From Myxococcales bacterium (GTDB taxonomy: Bacteria; Myxococcota_A; Polyangia; Polyangiales; JADJMO01): a stretch of 64,000 nucleotides of DNA. A program made the translations under genes and the position numbers. The stretch is taken from assembly GCA_016709545.1 (NCBI GenBank), contig JADJMO010000036.1, forward strand, positions 25,805 to 89,804. Reading direction: 5' to 3'. Below are positions 50,171 to 60,629 of the stretch, in pieces. Every line of letters starts with the position of its first letter. The stretch's first letter is position 1. Under the pieces are notes generated by a model. It was not told where the DNA came from. It saw only the letters and a program-made list of their open reading frames with translations, and ran no database searches.

Positions 50171-51987
50171 GTGGGTCAGATCAATCCGGGTCTCATCGTC
50201 GCCGGTCGTTATCGGCTGCTGCGCAAGCTCGGTCAGGGCGGGATGGGGACCGTCTGGTCGGCGCGCAACGAGCTCATCGATCGCGAGGTGGCGATCAAGA
50301 TGATGCGCCCGGAGGCCGCGGCGAACCCGGTCTCGCTGCAGCGCTTCTTCACGGAGGCCAGGCCTCGGGCCGCCTGCGCCACCCGAACATCACCGAGATC
50401 TTCGACCTCGGCCAGGCCGAGGACGGCTCGCCGTTCCTCGTGCTCGAGCTCCTCACCGGCGAGCCGCTCGACTCGGTGCTGCGGCGCGTCCCCACCCTCG
50501 CGCCCGTGCAGACCCTGCTGCTCGCCAAGTCGATCGCGGCGGGGCTCAACGTCGCCCACGCCAAGGGGATCGTCCACCGCGATCTCAAGCCCGCCAACAT
50601 CTTCCTGCACCGCGACCCGATCACGCTCGACGTCATCCCCAAGGTGCTCGACTTCGGCATCTCCAAGGTCACCGGGCCCGAGGCGATCGACCACCACGCG
50701 ACGCACACGGGCACGGTCGTCGGCTCGCCCACGTACATGAGCCCCGAGCAGGCCCGCGGCGTGAGCGACATCGACGCACGCGCCGACATCTGGTCGGTCG
50801 GCGTGCTCATGTACAAGTGCCTCACCGGTCGCGCCCCGTTCAACGCCGCCAACTACAACGCGCTCATGGTCGCGATCATGACCGAGCCGCACCCCCCGGT
50901 GCAGAAGTGGGTGCCCACCGTGCCCACGTTCGTCTCGGAGATCATCGACAACTGCCTGCGCAAGGAGCGCAGCGATCGCGTGCAGAGCGCCAAGGCGCTC
51001 ATCTCGCTCATCGACAGCGCCCTCCTCGGCATGAACGCCGAGCGCGCCAAGCTCGAGCTGCCGTCGGACGACCTCGACGACGACATGCCCACCATCGCGC
51101 GCGGAGACCGCAGCGACCTCATCGCCATGATCACCGCGTCGACGGCGGCCGCGCCCGCGAGCCACGCGCCCTCCACCACGCCTCCCTCGACCGCCCGCGC
51201 GAGCGCGCCGGCGGGCTTAGCCAACGCGCCGGCACGGCCTGCCGCGCCGTCTCGCCCAGGGGGTGCGCCTCCCCCGTTGCCCAAGTCCACGCAGATGGGC
51301 CTCGCGCCTCCGCCTCCGCAGCCCCCGGCCTCGCAGAGCGGCGGCTTCAGCACCGTCGGTGGCTTCGCCCCCGCCCCCTCGGTGCCGGCCGTCGTGGTCG
51401 CGCCGACGGCGGAGATCCAGCCGCTGTTCGGCATGGACAACGGACAGGCCACGGGCTCGCCCACGGTCGTCTCGCAGCCGCCGATCGCCACCACGAACAT
51501 GGCGGCGACCTCGGTCGTCCAGCCGCGCAAGCGCACGGGGCTCGTCGTCGGTGTCGTGGCGATCCTGCTCGTCACCGGCGTCGGCGTCGGCGTCGCGCTG
51601 CGCATGAACACCGGCTCGAGTCCCGCGGCCTCCGACGGCGACAAGGACAAGGACAAGGACGAGCCGACGCCCAAGAAGAAGAAGCCGCCCAAGGACGACG
51701 ACTCCGCCGCCTCGGTCGGCAAGATCGAGTCGCCCGACGACCCGCCCACCAAGGCCTCGGCCAAGCCCAGCACTTCGGTGTCGGTGTCGGCTCCCGCGTC
51801 GACGCCGACCGCGACCACCAACACCCCTGCACCCCCGACCGTGACGGCGCCCATCGTGACGGCGCCGCCCACGGCGACGCAGCCGGTGCCGACCACCACA
51901 TCGGTAGGCACCACCAAACCGACGGCGAAGCCCACGGGCACGCCGACCAAGAAGCCGCCGACCAGCGTCGACGGACCAGGGTTCTGA
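50171..51987 (+). CDS. Ser/Thr protein kinase with extracytoplasmic tail, one-base deletion
   Basis: A Hanks-type kinase. From GTG 50171 it reads GRYRLLRKLGQGGMGTVWSA, VAIKMM (catalytic Lys) and SLQRFFTEAR, then the frame is lost at 50361-50362. One extra G restores ASGRLRHPNITEIFDLGQAE and the frame that continues LVLELLTGEPLDSVL, IVHRDLKPANIFL, LDFGISK and GSPTYMSPEQARG. The kinase domain ends at about residue 285. A Pro/Ala-rich stretch, a membrane helix (GLVVGVVAILLVTGVGVGVA) and a KDKDKDEPTPKKKKPPKDDD/Thr-Pro tail follow. Repaired length is 605 residues. The stop overlaps the start of the next gene (TGATG). All kinase motifs are intact, so an active enzyme is expected. Confidence 0.9.
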
Positions 51988-53064
51988 TGTCTGGATTTCC
52001 CCCGTTCGCAGCGTCGTCGTGACCGCGCCGTCGCCTCCCTGCTCTGCCTCTCGCTGGTCGCGAGCACCGGCTCCGTCGTGGGCCCTGTGTTGTTCGAGAC
52101 CGGGCTGTTCGGCGCGAGCGTCGCGCACGCCCAGGGCAAGCCAGCCGGGCCGAGCCCCAAGGAGCTCGAGGCCGCGAAGAAGGCTTTCTTCGAGGGCCTC
52201 GATTTCGAGAAGGCAGAGAAGTGGGCCGAGGCCCTCAAGCGCTTCGAAGAGGTCGCCAAGGTCCGCATGACCCCGCAGGTGCGGTTCCACATCGCGCTCT
52301 GCAAGGAGAAGATGGGGCTGCTCATCGAGGCGCTGCGCGACTTCGAGCAGGCCGAGGCCGACGCCAAGAGCGAGAAGGTCGGCACCGTCCTCAAGGAGGC
52401 GCCCGAGCACGCCGCGGCCATCAAGGGCCGCATCCCCAAGCTCAAGCTCAAGCTGCCGAGCGACGTCGAGAAGCTCTCCGTCACGGTGGATGGCGCCGCC
52501 ATCGACGCCCAGGGCGCCGACGAGATCTCGCTCAACCCGGGCACCCACAAGGTCGAGGCGAGCGCCGAGGGCCGCGAGTCGTTCTCGGCCGACGTCCCCC
52601 TCGCCGAGGGCGAGTCCAAGACCCTGCAGATCAAGCTGCCGAAGCCGGGCGAGCCCGTCGCCAAGGATCCACCGCCTCCCGTCCAGCCCGACCCGACCCC
52701 CAGCAAGAAGGGGCCGCCGGTGCTCGCGCTCGTGGTGGGCGGGGTCGGCGTGCTCGCGTTGCTCGGTGCCGGTGGCTTCTACCTCGCGCGCTCCTCGGTG
52801 AAGAGCGACCTCGACGAGAGCTGCGGCCCGGACGGGCAGTCGTGCCAGCCGGACAAGGCCGACGCGATCGCCAACGGCCGCACGTACACGACGCTCACCA
52901 ACGTGTTCGCGATCGTCGGCCTCGTCGGCGTCACTGCGGGGGTGGTGCTCTTCGTGACGAGCCCCAAGGACGACGCTCCCAAGGCGCCGGCCACCTCCCT
53001 CAAGCTCGTCCCGTCGGCACCGGGGGCCAACGTCGGCGGGCTGTCGCTGGCCGGAGCGTTCTAG
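51987..53064 (+). CDS. TPR/PEGA exported membrane protein, one-base insertion in the signal peptide
   Basis: From ATG 51987 the protein reads MSGFP; a run of five C at 51999-52003 then breaks the frame. With four C it reads RSQRRRDRAVASLLCLSLVA, a good signal peptide, and joins the long frame ASVAHAQGKPAGPSPKELEA. Repaired length is 358 residues. The mature part has TPR-like helices (AKKAFFEGLDFEKAEKWAEA, VRFHIALCKEKMGLLIEALR), a PEGA-like module (LSVTVDGAAIDAQGADEISL, NPGTHKVEASAEGRESF) and two membrane segments (ALVVGGVGVLALLGAGGFYL; VFAIVGLVGVTAGVVLFVT). A Cys pair lies between the segments, and the end is NVGGLSLAGAF. The layout parallels 30451-31431. It sits between a Ser/Thr kinase and an FGE-like gene with no spacing. 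Confidence 0.8.
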
Positions 53065-54300
53065 ATGTCTCGCGTTTCGCTCCGTCGTTGGAGCAAGGCC
53101 ACCTGGTGCATTCCCTTGGGTGTCGTCGTGTTCGCGGCCGCCACCGTGCACTGTGGGTGGCCGAGCTATGCCATCGTCTCCGAGACCGTCGACACCGGCA
53201 CCCCCGTCGGCGAGACGGGCAGCGACGTGACCCCGTACGACGCGCCCTCCGGCTCCTGCCTCGACGGCGCGGTCGCGGTGGGCGCTTCGCTCCCGTGCAC
53301 CTGCGGCGGGGGCGGCGACGCGAGCGCCGACGGCGGCGACGCCGGGGTCGGCGCGCAGGCGTGCACGCTCGACGGCGCGCTCGCGCCCACCTGCGTGGGC
53401 TGTCCGGGCACGACCGAGTGCGACGCCGTGACGGTCGAGCCCGGCATGACCTGCATCGCGGGTGGCCTCGTGCGCCTCGGCGCGACCAACGCCTCCGTGT
53501 GCCCTGCGGGCGTGGGCGGCTGCCCGGTCGAGATGCCCGAGCACGTGGTCGCGGTGAGCCGCTTCCAGCTCGACGAGCAAGAGGTCACGGTCAAGCGCTT
53601 CCGCGACTGGTGGAAGACCGGCCACGCGCCGCCGAGCGCCGGCAGCACGGCGTTCACCGTGGGCGACGGGACCAAGGTCGTGTGGGACGCGAGCTACACC
53701 ATCACCGCCCCGCCCTTCGCCGACGCCACCAACGGCTCGGTGTGGCTGCCCGACACCACGCCCGGCGTGCCCGACACCAAGAACGACGCGCTCCCCATCA
53801 ACCACGTCGACTGGTCCACCGCGCTCGCCTACTGCATGAGCCTCGGCAAGCGGTTGCCGACGGAGGCCGAGTGGGAGGCCGCCGCCAGCGGCCGCAACGG
53901 ACGCCTGTTCCCGTTCGAGGCCCCCGAGACCCGCAACGCGGCCCCCACGAGCGCGATGCTCCCCTGCGACAAGGCCGTCTCCAAGGTCAGCAGCTGCGGC
54001 ACGCCGACCGGCACCCCGCCGGTGAAGGGCCAGTCGCCCGACGGGGTGAAAGACCTCGCCGGGTCGCTGGCCGAGTGGGTGCTCGACGTGCAGCCCGCCG
54101 GCGGCGCCGCGTGCACCAGCAACTGCTACCCGTCCTTCGCGACCGTCGATCCGGTGTTGTTCGTGCCCGGCGTCGCGGAGCACGGCATCCGCGGCGGGCA
54201 CTTCCAGGACGACCAGCCCCGGAACCTCCGCGCCCAGGCGCGCGACTTCGCCCCCGTCACGACCAAGCGCGCGACCCTCGGCTTCCGCTGCGCGAAGTGA
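53065..54300 (+). CDS. Formylglycine-generating-enzyme-like (SUMF1) lipoprotein
   Basis: A 411-residue predicted lipoprotein (AAATVHC lipobox, Cys30). Residues 30-150 are Cys- and Gly/Asp-rich (SCLDGAVAVGASLPCTCGGG; TCVGCPGTTEC). From about 150 a SUMF1/FGE-sulfatase domain follows: RFQLDEQEVTVKRFRDWWKT, LPINHVDWSTALAYCMSLGK, RLPTEAEWEAAASGRNGRLF, GVKDLAGSLAEWVLDV and GIRGGHF, ending TLGFRCAK. True FGEs oxidise a sulfatase Cys; many bacterial members instead bind ligands or modify other proteins. No sulfatase is nearby. The ATG directly follows the stop of the TPR/PEGA gene. Repeats begin right after its stop. Confidence 0.85.
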   Translation: MSRVSLRRWSKATWCIPLGVVVFAAATVHCGWPSYAIVSETVDTGTPVGETGSDVTPYDAPSGSCLDGAVAVGASLPCTCGGGGDASADGGDAGVGAQACTLDGALAPTCVGCPGTTECDAVTVEPGMTCIAGGLVRLGATNASVCPAGVGGCPVEMPEHVVAVSRFQLDEQEVTVKRFRDWWKTGHAPPSAGSTAFTVGDGTKVVWDASYTITAPPFADATNGSVWLPDTTPGVPDTKNDALPINHVDWSTALAYCMSLGKRLPTEAEWEAAASGRNGRLFPFEAPETRNAAPTSAMLPCDKAVSKVSSCGTPTGTPPVKGQSPDGVKDLAGSLAEWVLDVQPAGGAACTSNCYPSFATVDPVLFVPGVAEHGIRGGHFQDDQPRNLRAQARDFAPVTTKRATLGFRCAK

Positions 54301-54370
54301 ACGGAGTGAGCCGGAGGCAGCAGGCGGCCTCCACGGGCGGCCGCTGGCGAACGGCCGCCTCCACGGGGCC
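54301..54370 (+). repeat. Degenerate first unit of the 67-bp repeat array
   Basis: ACGGAGTGAGCCGGAGG and CCTCCACGGGCGGCCGCTGG recur here with a deletion in the middle, followed by a second truncated hairpin part (ACGGCCGCCTCCACGGGGCC). It starts directly at the TGA stop of the SUMF1-like gene, like the copy at 27257-27313. Confidence 0.75.
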
Positions 54371-54504
54371 TGGCAGCGAACGGAGTGAGCCGGAGGCGAA
54401 CGCAGTGAACAGCGGCCGCCTCCACGGGCGGCCGCTCTGGCAGCGAACGGAGTGAGCCGGAGGCGAACGCAGTGAACAGCGGCCGCCTCCACGGGCGGCC
54501 GCTC
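54371..54504 (+). repeat. Two identical 67-bp tandem repeats with a hairpin
   Basis: Units at 54371-54437 and 54438-54504 are identical base for base. Each holds ACGGAGTGAG and ACGCAGTGAA (imperfect direct repeats) followed by AGCGGCCGCC-TCCACG-GGCGGCCGCT, a hairpin with a perfect ten-base stem. They lie between the convergent SUMF1-like and glmM genes and may act as terminators or be a mobile intergenic (REP-like) element. Confidence 0.9.
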
Positions 54505-54512
54505 TGGCAAAT

Positions 54513-55873
<1,361 letters not shown>

Positions 55874-56021
55874 CGGCTCCGGCGCGGGTTCGACGCGCGC
55901 GTCGGTGCCGGGGTTCTCTGCGGACTGCGCCTTCGATTCGTCGCGTTTCCTGCTGGCCAAGCGGAGCCCTCGGATCGGAACACGCCGGGCATCCCCCCGG
56001 AGCGGTCGGACCCCATGAATG

Positions 56022-56507
56022 TCATTCGCGGAAGTTGATGAACTGCAGATCGATACCGAAATCACTGCCCCGCAGGAGCCGGATGGCCTCCTGCAGATCG
56101 TCGCGGTTCTTGCCCGTGACGCGCACCTGTTGCTCCTGGATCGCGGCCTGGACCTTGAGCTTGCTGTCCTTCAGGGCTCGCACGAGCTCCTTGGCCTTCT
56201 CGGTCTCGATGCCCTCCTTGACCTTCACGAGCACCTTGCTCGACCCCTTGGGGCCGGGCTCGGGGTCGCCGATCTCGATGCTCCGGAGCGACACCTTGCG
56301 CTTGACGAGCTTGTCCTCGAGGACCTTGAGCGCCGCGCGTACCCGATCCTCGGTGCTCGCCGTGACGAGCAGGCCGTCCTTGTTCTTCTCGATGGCCGCG
56401 CTGGTGCCCTGGAAGTCGAAGCGCTGGGCGAGCTCCTTCTGGACCTGCCCGAGGGCGTTGTCGATCTCGTTCCACTGGACCTTCGAGACAGCGTCGAACG
56501 ACGGCAC
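56022..56507 (-). CDS. YajQ-family nucleotide-binding protein
   Basis: A 161-residue YajQ-family protein. Members bind cyclic di-GMP (as in Xanthomonas XC_3703) or nucleic acid and can regulate transcription. It begins PSFDAVSKVQWNEIDNALGQ and has RFDFQGTSAAIEKNKDGLLV, LEDKLVKRKVSLRSIEIGDP, GIETEKAKELVRALKDSKLK, VQAAIQEQQVRVTGKNRDDL and the end GIDLQFINFRE, all typical. GGAGGT lies five bases before the GTG. It may link to the MshEN protein at 11416 through c-di-GMP signalling, which is speculation. Confidence 0.94.
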   Translation of the reverse strand: MPSFDAVSKVQWNEIDNALGQVQKELAQRFDFQGTSAAIEKNKDGLLVTASTEDRVRAALKVLEDKLVKRKVSLRSIEIGDPEPGPKGSSKVLVKVKEGIETEKAKELVRALKDSKLKVQAAIQEQQVRVTGKNRDDLQEAIRLLRGSDFGIDLQFINFRE

Positions 56508-56512
56508 GGCGC

Positions 56513-56518
56513 ACCTCC
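56513..56518 (-). promoter_or_regulatory. Strong ribosome-binding site of the yajQ-family gene
   Basis: GGAGGT on the minus strand five bases before GTG 56507 fixes that start, although the frame stays open far upstream. Confidence 0.7.
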
Positions 56519-56533
56519 AACCGGGGGTCTCGG

Positions 56534-58018
56534 TTAGTCCTTCGGGCGCCGAGCGTCGAGCGCTCGTGGCAGGGGGAGCTGCTCGTGGCCCCGCCGGCCC
56601 TCCACCTTGCGTTGCAGCCGCGCGCGGCGGTGGTCGAACCGGGCCGGGTCCTCGGTCGTGCCCTTCTCGACCACCCGGAGGGCCTCTTCGGGCGCGCGGA
56701 GCCGGTGCTCGAGCAGCTTCGCGAGCTCGAGGCGGGCGTGGGGGTCGTCGTGGTGCTCGGCCAGGTGCGCGAAATCGTCGCGCGCCGCCTCGACGTCGCG
56801 CGCCTTCTTGTGGAGGCCTCCGCGGACCGTGCGCGCGCGGAGGGCGAGCAGCGCGTCGGCGCCGTCGCGCTCGGCGTCGGCCACGGCGACGTCGGCGGCG
56901 CGCCGCGCGAGGGCGAGCGCGCCGGCGCGGTCGAGCGTGCGGGCGAGGCCGACCAGATCGTGCGAGGTCAGGCGCGAAGCGGGCGCGTCGTCGCTCGCGA
57001 CGCTGCGGAGGCCCTCGGCGTAGACGCCGACGAGGCCGGCCATCGACACCACGTCCCACAGGTTGTGATCGCAGACGGCGCGGATGGCGTCGGCGTCGCC
57101 GTGGCGCAGGAACTGGGTGTAGCGCGCCGGCACCTCGCCGCCGTCGATGTCGCCCTCGCGCGCGAAGCCGAGCAGCGTGCGCTCGAGCGCCACGAGCTTG
57201 CACGAGGCGACCCGCTGCGCGCCCTCCTCGTCCCAGCGCTCCATGCTCGGCGCCCCAGCTCCGGCCACGGCCCTCTCGGCCGCCCGCGGCGGGGCGCGGC
57301 GGTGGATGCGGCGCGCGAGGTGGACCAGATCGAAGTGCGGCGGTTCGGGCGGCACGGGCAGCCGGTTCATCACGTAGCGGGTGCGGAGGAGCGGCATGTC
57401 GAACGACTTGCCGTTGAAGGTCACCAGCATCGACGACGCGGCGATCCGCTCGGCGAGCCGCGCGAGCATGGGGGCCTCCTCGCCGAGCCGCCGCAGGAGG
57501 AGCTGCTCGACGACGAACGAGCTGCCCTCGAACCACGCGATGCCGATCAGGAACGGGATGGTGCCCGTCCCTCCGGCGAGTCCGGTCGCCTCGGTGTCGA
57601 GGTAGAGCGCGCGGCTCGGGTCGCAGCCGGCGAGGCCGGGGTCGATCGCGAGGAGGGCGAGGTCGTCCCCCTGGGCGCCGCGGGCGGCGTGCACGTCGGC
57701 CCACCCGACCCGCGATTGCACGGGGTGCGGGACCTGTCGCACGTGCACGGGGCCGAGCGCGGTGGCCTCCTCCTCGAACGGCAGCGGGCTCGCGGCGAGG
57801 CGCGCCTCGATCTCGGCGGCCTGCTTCTCGCGCGCCTCGGCGACCTTGGAGCGCGAGCGCGCCACGAGGTCGCTCATGCGCGCCCGGAGCGCGGCCAGGC
57901 GATCGTCGAGCGGGGGCTCCACGCCCTGGCCCCCTTCGACCAGGCCCCCAGGCTCCTGCCGGCGCGGGGGCGCAGCGGCGCTCGGCCGGAGCCGGGAGAG
58001 CTTGGTCCGCAGGTCCAC
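56534..58018 (-). CDS. YprB-like RNase H-fold exonuclease with helical repeats
   Basis: A 494-residue protein whose middle (about 140-340) is a DEDD exonuclease/RNase H-like domain of the YprB type. LYLDTEATGLAGGTGTIPFL supplies the first Asp and Glu, MLVTFNGKSFDMPLLRTRYV the second Asp, and HFDLVHLARRIHRR and AVCDHNLWDVVSMAGL the remaining acidic residues. The N-terminal part is basic and helical. The C-terminal 150 residues are helical with TPR-like units (ALALARRAADVAVADAERDG; ARLELAKLLEHRLRAPEEAL). The start is GTG 58018, and the yajQ-like gene follows 26 bases downstream. Substrate unknown; a role in nucleic-acid processing is inferred. Confidence 0.85.
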   Translation of the reverse strand: MDLRTKLSRLRPSAAAPPRRQEPGGLVEGGQGVEPPLDDRLAALRARMSDLVARSRSKVAEAREKQAAEIEARLAASPLPFEEEATALGPVHVRQVPHPVQSRVGWADVHAARGAQGDDLALLAIDPGLAGCDPSRALYLDTEATGLAGGTGTIPFLIGIAWFEGSSFVVEQLLLRRLGEEAPMLARLAERIAASSMLVTFNGKSFDMPLLRTRYVMNRLPVPPEPPHFDLVHLARRIHRRAPPRAAERAVAGAGAPSMERWDEEGAQRVASCKLVALERTLLGFAREGDIDGGEVPARYTQFLRHGDADAIRAVCDHNLWDVVSMAGLVGVYAEGLRSVASDDAPASRLTSHDLVGLARTLDRAGALALARRAADVAVADAERDGADALLALRARTVRGGLHKKARDVEAARDDFAHLAEHHDDPHARLELAKLLEHRLRAPEEALRVVEKGTTEDPARFDHRRARLQRKVEGRRGHEQLPLPRALDARRPKD

Positions 58019-58078
58019 GGCCCCATCCTAACGGCCCTCTGGACGGATGTGCAGGGTCTTGAGAAGATCCGGCCCTGG

Positions 58079-59647
58079 ATGGCCCGTCCCGCCCCCAACC
58101 TCGGGTTGCGGTCCCAGCTCCTCCTGTCGCTGGGGTTGCTGGCCGTGGTGGCGTTCGTCCCGCTCTATTTCGCGCTCGCCGGGCTCACGCGGGTGACCCT
58201 CGAGCGCACCCGCGACGACGCGGCGAAGGCCCTCGGGCGCGCGGTGGCGGGCCGACTCGGCGACCACGTCGGCGGCGCAGACCCCGCCCTGCGGGACGTC
58301 GCGATGGCGTCGCTCGACGCTTCGGCTCGGGAAGGCGTCGTGGCGATCCGGGTAACGCGCCCGGCGAGGCCTGCGCTCGAGGTCGGCAACGAGGCCGCGC
58401 TCGGCGCGCTGCGCACCCACGCACCCCAGGCCGGCGAGCACACGCTGCGGGGAGACGCGCCGGGACTCGGCCCCTACGTGGCGACCGAGGTGGCCAGCGA
58501 GCGCGGCGTCGTGCAGGTCGCGCTCCGGATCGGCGACGAGGCCTCACGCGCCGCCCCGCTGCTGCGCCTGCTGGCGTTCTACACCACGGGCTTCGCGGTC
58601 ATCCTGCTGACGCTCGCGTACACGCTGCTCACGCGCCTCATCGTGCGGCCGGTCGGCGCGCTCGCCGTCGCGACCGCGCGCATCGCGGAGCGCAGGCCGC
58701 GCGGCGACGCCGACTCCGACGACCCGCACCCGAGCCTGCGACTGCTCGATCCCGCGCGCGGGGGCGCCAAGGAGGTGGTGGAGCTCGGGCGCGCGATCGC
58801 CGCCACCACCGGGCTCCTGGTCGAGCGCGAGCGAAGCCTCGCCGCCAAGGTGCGCCAGCTCGAGGCCGCGCGCGCCGATCTGCTGGCCGCCCGCGACGCC
58901 ATCGTGCGCAGCGAGCGCCTGGCCTCGGTGGGGCGCCTGGCCGCGGGTCTGGCGCACGAGGTCGGCAACCCGCTCGCGGCGCTGCTCGGGCTCGAAGAGG
59001 TGCTCTTGCTCTCGGGCCTCGACGAGGAGAGCCACGACCTCGTCCAGCGGATGAAGCGGGAGACCGAGCGCATGCACGTCGTCATGCGCGACCTGCTCGA
59101 GTTCGCCCGCTCGGGCCAGGATCCGGCCGCGCCGGCGCCCGACGCTTCGTGCGCGGTGGCCGAGGTCGCGGCCGAGGTCGTCGCGCTGCTCACGCCGCAG
59201 AAGGCCTTGCGGGACGTCGAGGTCGCGCTCGACGTCGAGCCCGCGCTCCCCCCCGTGCGGTTGCCAGGGGCGCGCCTGCAGCAGGTGCTGCTCAACCTCG
59301 TGCTCAACGCGGCGGACGCGATCGGCGAGGGCGGCGGCTCGCGCATCGGGCTCCGCGCCGAGCGCGCGGGCAAGCACCGCGTGCGCATCCTCGTCGAGGA
59401 CGACGGCCCGGGTATCCCCGAGCGCATCCGCGAGACCCTGTTCGAGCCGTTCGTCACCACCAAGGAGGTCGGCAAGGGCACGGGCCTCGGGCTCGCGGTG
59501 TGCCGTGGCATCGTCGACGGCGCGCACGGCACGCTCGTCGTGGCTGCGCCGAAGGGCCGTGGCACCACCTTCGTGATCGAGCTCCCCACGGTCGACGCGC
59601 CCCTGCCCCCGCGTTCGATCGCGCCGCCGGCCGCGACCGGCTACTGA
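58079..59647 (+). CDS. Membrane sensor histidine kinase with periplasmic loop and HAMP-like linker
   Basis: A 522-residue kinase. TM1 (LLLSLGLLAVVAFVPLYFAL) and TM2 (LLAFYTTGFAVILLTLAYTL) flank a periplasmic domain of about 120 residues. After TM2 comes a HAMP-like segment (TRLIVRPVGALAVATARIAE) and a coiled coil (KVRQLEAARADLLAARDAIV). HisKA reads GRLAAGLAHEVGNPLAALLG, close to the NtrB group. The HATPase domain has NLVLNAADAIGEG, VEDDGPGIPERIRETLFEPF and GKGTGLGLAVCRGIVDGAHG. Such kinases usually signal to NtrC-type regulators; none is adjacent, but one is encoded at 25761 with its own kinase. hemD starts seven bases after its stop. Confidence 0.92.
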   Translation: MARPAPNLGLRSQLLLSLGLLAVVAFVPLYFALAGLTRVTLERTRDDAAKALGRAVAGRLGDHVGGADPALRDVAMASLDASAREGVVAIRVTRPARPALEVGNEAALGALRTHAPQAGEHTLRGDAPGLGPYVATEVASERGVVQVALRIGDEASRAAPLLRLLAFYTTGFAVILLTLAYTLLTRLIVRPVGALAVATARIAERRPRGDADSDDPHPSLRLLDPARGGAKEVVELGRAIAATTGLLVERERSLAAKVRQLEAARADLLAARDAIVRSERLASVGRLAAGLAHEVGNPLAALLGLEEVLLLSGLDEESHDLVQRMKRETERMHVVMRDLLEFARSGQDPAAPAPDASCAVAEVAAEVVALLTPQKALRDVEVALDVEPALPPVRLPGARLQQVLLNLVLNAADAIGEGGGSRIGLRAERAGKHRVRILVEDDGPGIPERIRETLFEPFVTTKEVGKGTGLGLAVCRGIVDGAHGTLVVAAPKGRGTTFVIELPTVDAPLPPRSIAPPAATGY

Positions 59648-59654
59648 CGAGGGC

Positions 59655-60629
59655 ATGCTCGAGCTCGTTCGCACCGCCGAGGCTGCCGACGCCGAACCGA
59701 TCGATCGCGCCCTCACGCGCGCGCGCAGCGAGCACGTGGTGCGGCTCGTCGGGCTGGGCGACGCCGACGCCGAGATCTCGGCCGCGGTGGACGCGGGCGT
59801 CGAGCTGCTCGTGCGGGAGACCCCGGAGCCCCAGCACCTCCGCGGCAAGCGGGTCCTCGTGACGCGCGCCGCCCACCAGGCCAAGGAGACCGTGCGGGGC
59901 CTGCGCCGGCGCGGCGCGGAGCCGATCGAGCTCCCCACCATCCTCATCGGCCCGCCCGAAGACCCGGCGGCCCTCGCCGCGGCCGCGGCGGACCCGAGCC
60001 GGTGGGACGTGATCGCGCTGACCAGCGAGAACGGCGTCGAGGCCTTCTTCACGGCGCTCGCGTCCGCCCACCACGACGCCCGAGCCCTCGCCGGTCGCCT
60101 CGTGGCGGTCATCGGTCCCGGCACCGCGCGCGCGCTCGAACGCCACGGCGTGCGCCCCGACCTCGTCGCCGAGGAGCACCGCGGCGAAGCGCTCGCCGAG
60201 GCCATCGTGAAGGCCCTCGGCCCAAGGTGCGCGCAGGCCGCGGTGCTCTTGCCGCGCGCCGCCGTCGCGCGCGATGCGCTGCCGGACGCCCTCCGCGCGG
60301 TGTGCGCCCGCGTCGACGTCGTCGAGGCCTACCGCACGCGAGCCCCCGACGCGTCCATCCTCGCGGCGCTCCGCGCGACCCTCGAGGCGCACCAGCTCGA
60401 CGTCGTGCTGTTCACCGCGAGCTCCACGGTGCAGAACCTGTGCGCCCACGTGCCGGACGCCGCGCGGCTCCTCTCGGGCGTGGTCGTCGCGACCATCGGC
60501 CCCATCACCAGCGAGGCGTGCGCGCGCGCGGGGATCGCGGTCACCGTCGAGGCGTCGCCCTACACGGTCCCGTCACTCCTCGCGGCGATCGAGCGTCACT
60601 TCGCGGGCACGCCGAACAGCTCGTCCTGA
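59655..60629 (+). CDS. hemD: Uroporphyrinogen-III synthase
   Basis: Closes the linear tetrapyrrole to uroporphyrinogen III, for haem and corrins. From about residue 62 the HemD pattern is present: LRGKRVLVTRAAHQAKETVR, LPTILIGPPEDPAALAAAAA, WDVIALTSENGVEAFFTALA, AVIGPGTARALERHGVRPDL, VVEAYRTRAP, VLFTASSTVQNL and ATIGPITSEACARAGI. The first about 60 residues are extra; VVRLVGLGDADAEISAAVDA there resembles the GDPFVFGRG region of uroporphyrinogen methyltransferase, so it may be a remnant of a CobA-HemD fusion. GAGGG lies four bases before the ATG. The 3' end overlaps the convergent cytochrome gene by 34 bases. Confidence 0.88.
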   Translation: MLELVRTAEAADAEPIDRALTRARSEHVVRLVGLGDADAEISAAVDAGVELLVRETPEPQHLRGKRVLVTRAAHQAKETVRGLRRRGAEPIELPTILIGPPEDPAALAAAAADPSRWDVIALTSENGVEAFFTALASAHHDARALAGRLVAVIGPGTARALERHGVRPDLVAEEHRGEALAEAIVKALGPRCAQAAVLLPRAAVARDALPDALRAVCARVDVVEAYRTRAPDASILAALRATLEAHQLDVVLFTASSTVQNLCAHVPDAARLLSGVVVATIGPITSEACARAGIAVTVEASPYTVPSLLAAIERHFAGTPNSSS

